A stretch of DNA of 64,000 nucleotides from Entomortierella parvispora (lineage: Eukaryota; Mortierellomycota; Mortierellomycetes; Mortierellales; Mortierellaceae), in assembly GCA_963573315.1 (NCBI GenBank), contig OY752148.1, forward strand, positions 434,001 through 498,000, given 5' to 3'. Below the pieces are notes generated by a model. It searched no databases. It was not told the DNA's origin and worked only from the letters and a program-made list of their open reading frames with translations. Positions 62,822 through 64,000 of the stretch are shown here, piece after piece. Within the stretch, counting starts at the first letter, position 1; every line of letters starts with the position of its first letter. The translations under genes and the position numbers were made by a program.

Positions 62822-64000
62822 CTAGGAGCGAGCTCCGCGAGTGACTGGGGGTGGACCTGGCTTGAGCGGGAAGCGAGAGTGGAAACGGGCGACATGCTCT
62901 GGTGAATTCTCAGCGTTGGCTGCAGGCTGCCATTCCGGATCTTTATAACCCTTGAACTTGATCAAATACCAAAGTTGCTTTCCACGGAATTTAGAGTCCC
63001 AGATTTCTTCAACTTCAAACTCCTCATTGCCATCAATCTCGATGGTAGGAGGCGGAGGTGCTACGCGACCGGGTATTGTGTTGGCGCGGTAGGGCTCCAG
63101 AAGAGAGACATGGAAAACAGGATGGAGACGGGCCATAGTGGTCGGGAGCTGAAGGCGGACCGAGCGAGAGTTGACTACTTCGGTGATCTTGAACGGACCC
63201 AGGTTCTTAACATCCAACTTGTTTGAAGGTCGGGTGGTCTTGATATTGTTACGTTTCAACATGACGAGGTCTCCTACAGCGAAGTTCGGCTGAGGGGTAA
63301 AGCGCTTGTTGTAGTGGCGCTCTTGGTTCTCTAGTGCCGACTTGATGTGGAACTGCAAGTCTTCTTGGATACGCTTCAACTCTTGGAGGCGGTCCTTGGC
63401 GAAGGGGCTACTGACTGCAACTCGAGGGACCTTCACACTGAAGCGGGGGTGGTATCCTTGGTGAGCAAAGAACGGAGTTTGTTTTGTGGTTGCTTGCACG
63501 GAATTGTTGTAGCAGAGCTCGGCCATGGGTAAATGATTGCTCCAATCGTCTTGTTGGTAGCTTGTGAAACAGCGGAGGTATTGTTCCAGAGTGGCATTCG
63601 TACGTTCAGTCTGTCCATCGGTCTGCGGGTGATAGGCCGTTGACAGATTCTGGGTGATCCCCAGCGCTTCCATCGCAGACTGCATGAACGTAGAGGTGAA
63701 GACAGAGCCTCGGTCCGATACGATGTCATCTGGCAGGCCATGGTAGGCAAAAACTCGGGACAGGAACAGATCCAAAGTGTCACTTGCGTTGACATCGTCG
63801 GTGGTTGGAATGAAGTCTGCCATTTTTGTGAGGCGATCCACGACCACCAATATAGCAGTATAACCTTTGGAGTCAGGTAGTTGAACAATAAAGTCCATTG
63901 ATATCGAAGACCAAGGGCTCTCAGGGATCGGCAGAGACTGAAGGAGTCCAAAGGGCTTGTGGTGAGAAGTCTTGTTCCGTTGGCAGGCGTCACAGGTTAA
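62822..64000 (-). CDS. Ty3/gypsy chromovirus integrase with chromodomain, partial
   Basis: The frame enters at the window edge and stays open for 392 codons to the stop at 62822. It begins with the CDACQRNK end of the HHCC zinc finger, then the integrase core with D in SMDFIVQLP, D in IVSDRGSVF and E in DGQTERTNATLE (DDE triad), the GPF/KI module (NLGPFKITEV ... RLHPVFHVSLLEPY) and a chromodomain (EVEEIWDSKFRGK ... YLIKFKGYKDPEWQPA). Chromodomains direct integration to particular chromatin. No break seen; protease, RT and RNase H would lie beyond 64000. Confidence 0.95.
   Translation of the reverse strand, partial: LTCDACQRNKTSHHKPFGLLQSLPIPESPWSSISMDFIVQLPDSKGYTAILVVVDRLTKMADFIPTTDDVNASDTLDLFLSRVFAYHGLPDDIVSDRGSVFTSTFMQSAMEALGITQNLSTAYHPQTDGQTERTNATLEQYLRCFTSYQQDDWSNHLPMAELCYNNSVQATTKQTPFFAHQGYHPRFSVKVPRVAVSSPFAKDRLQELKRIQEDLQFHIKSALENQERHYNKRFTPQPNFAVGDLVMLKRNNIKTTRPSNKLDVKNLGPFKITEVVNSRSVRLQLPTTMARLHPVFHVSLLEPYRANTIPGRVAPPPPTIEIDGNEEFEVEEIWDSKFRGKQLWYLIKFKGYKDPEWQPAANAENSPEHVARFHSRFPLKPGPPPVTRGARS

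Overview
The window looks like an accessory region of an early-diverging fungus, most likely of the Mortierella type. Genes carry GT-AG introns of about 60-170 nt, there are Crinkler (CRN) effector-like genes with a ubiquitin-like header, STAND/NACHT receptors with a long helical N-terminal domain and HEAT repeats, and SINE, LINE, Ty3 and hAT elements. I see no prokaryotic operon structure and no telomere repeat.

Layout. Positions 1-9.5 kb hold a secreted-enzyme block: a frameshifted berberine-bridge-like FAD oxidoreductase (-), a decayed PLP alpha-oxoamine synthase fragment (-), an intact secreted pepsin-like aspartic protease (+), an intact secreted GH76 mannanase (+), a 142-bp-arm inverted repeat, and a compact alpha-kinase (+). 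From 10.3 to 40.9 kb there is a tandem duplication of about 15 kb (unit A 10309-25317, unit B 26397-40897). Each unit carries, in order, a 142-aa protein gene, a NACHT-HEAT NLR-like receptor gene, a decayed membrane-protein gene and, on the opposite strand, a CRN gene encoding header + PD-(D/E)xK nuclease + protein kinase. From 41 to 56 kb are three more CRN genes on the minus strand (P-loop NTPase type, RHS-type NTPase/nuclease, and a broken copy), a secreted-protein gene with an in-frame stop, and several simple repeats. From 56 to 64 kb is a transposon nest: an intact 4.4-kb hAT element, the 3' part of a LINE, and the 3' end of a Ty3/gypsy chromovirus inserted into the LINE ORF.

Working together. 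The duplicated cassette pairs a receptor-like STAND ATPase with a small protein of identical sequence in both copies and with a cytotoxic-effector-like CRN, which fits a conflict or self/non-self locus under rapid turnover. The most striking signal is mosaicism. The small protein, much of the interval between receptor and CRN, and most of the CRN body are nearly identical between units, while the receptor HEAT array, patches around its NACHT/winged-helix region and the centre of the CRN header are strongly diverged. Each receptor copy has its own single-base frameshift at a different site. All intact CRNs have a separate header exon that ends in phase 1 at the header/body junction, followed by one or two tiny linker exons, a gene design suited to exon shuffling.

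Limits: exon models come from reading splice signals and frames by eye; no alignment or database search was run. Several one-base frame breaks could be assembly errors.
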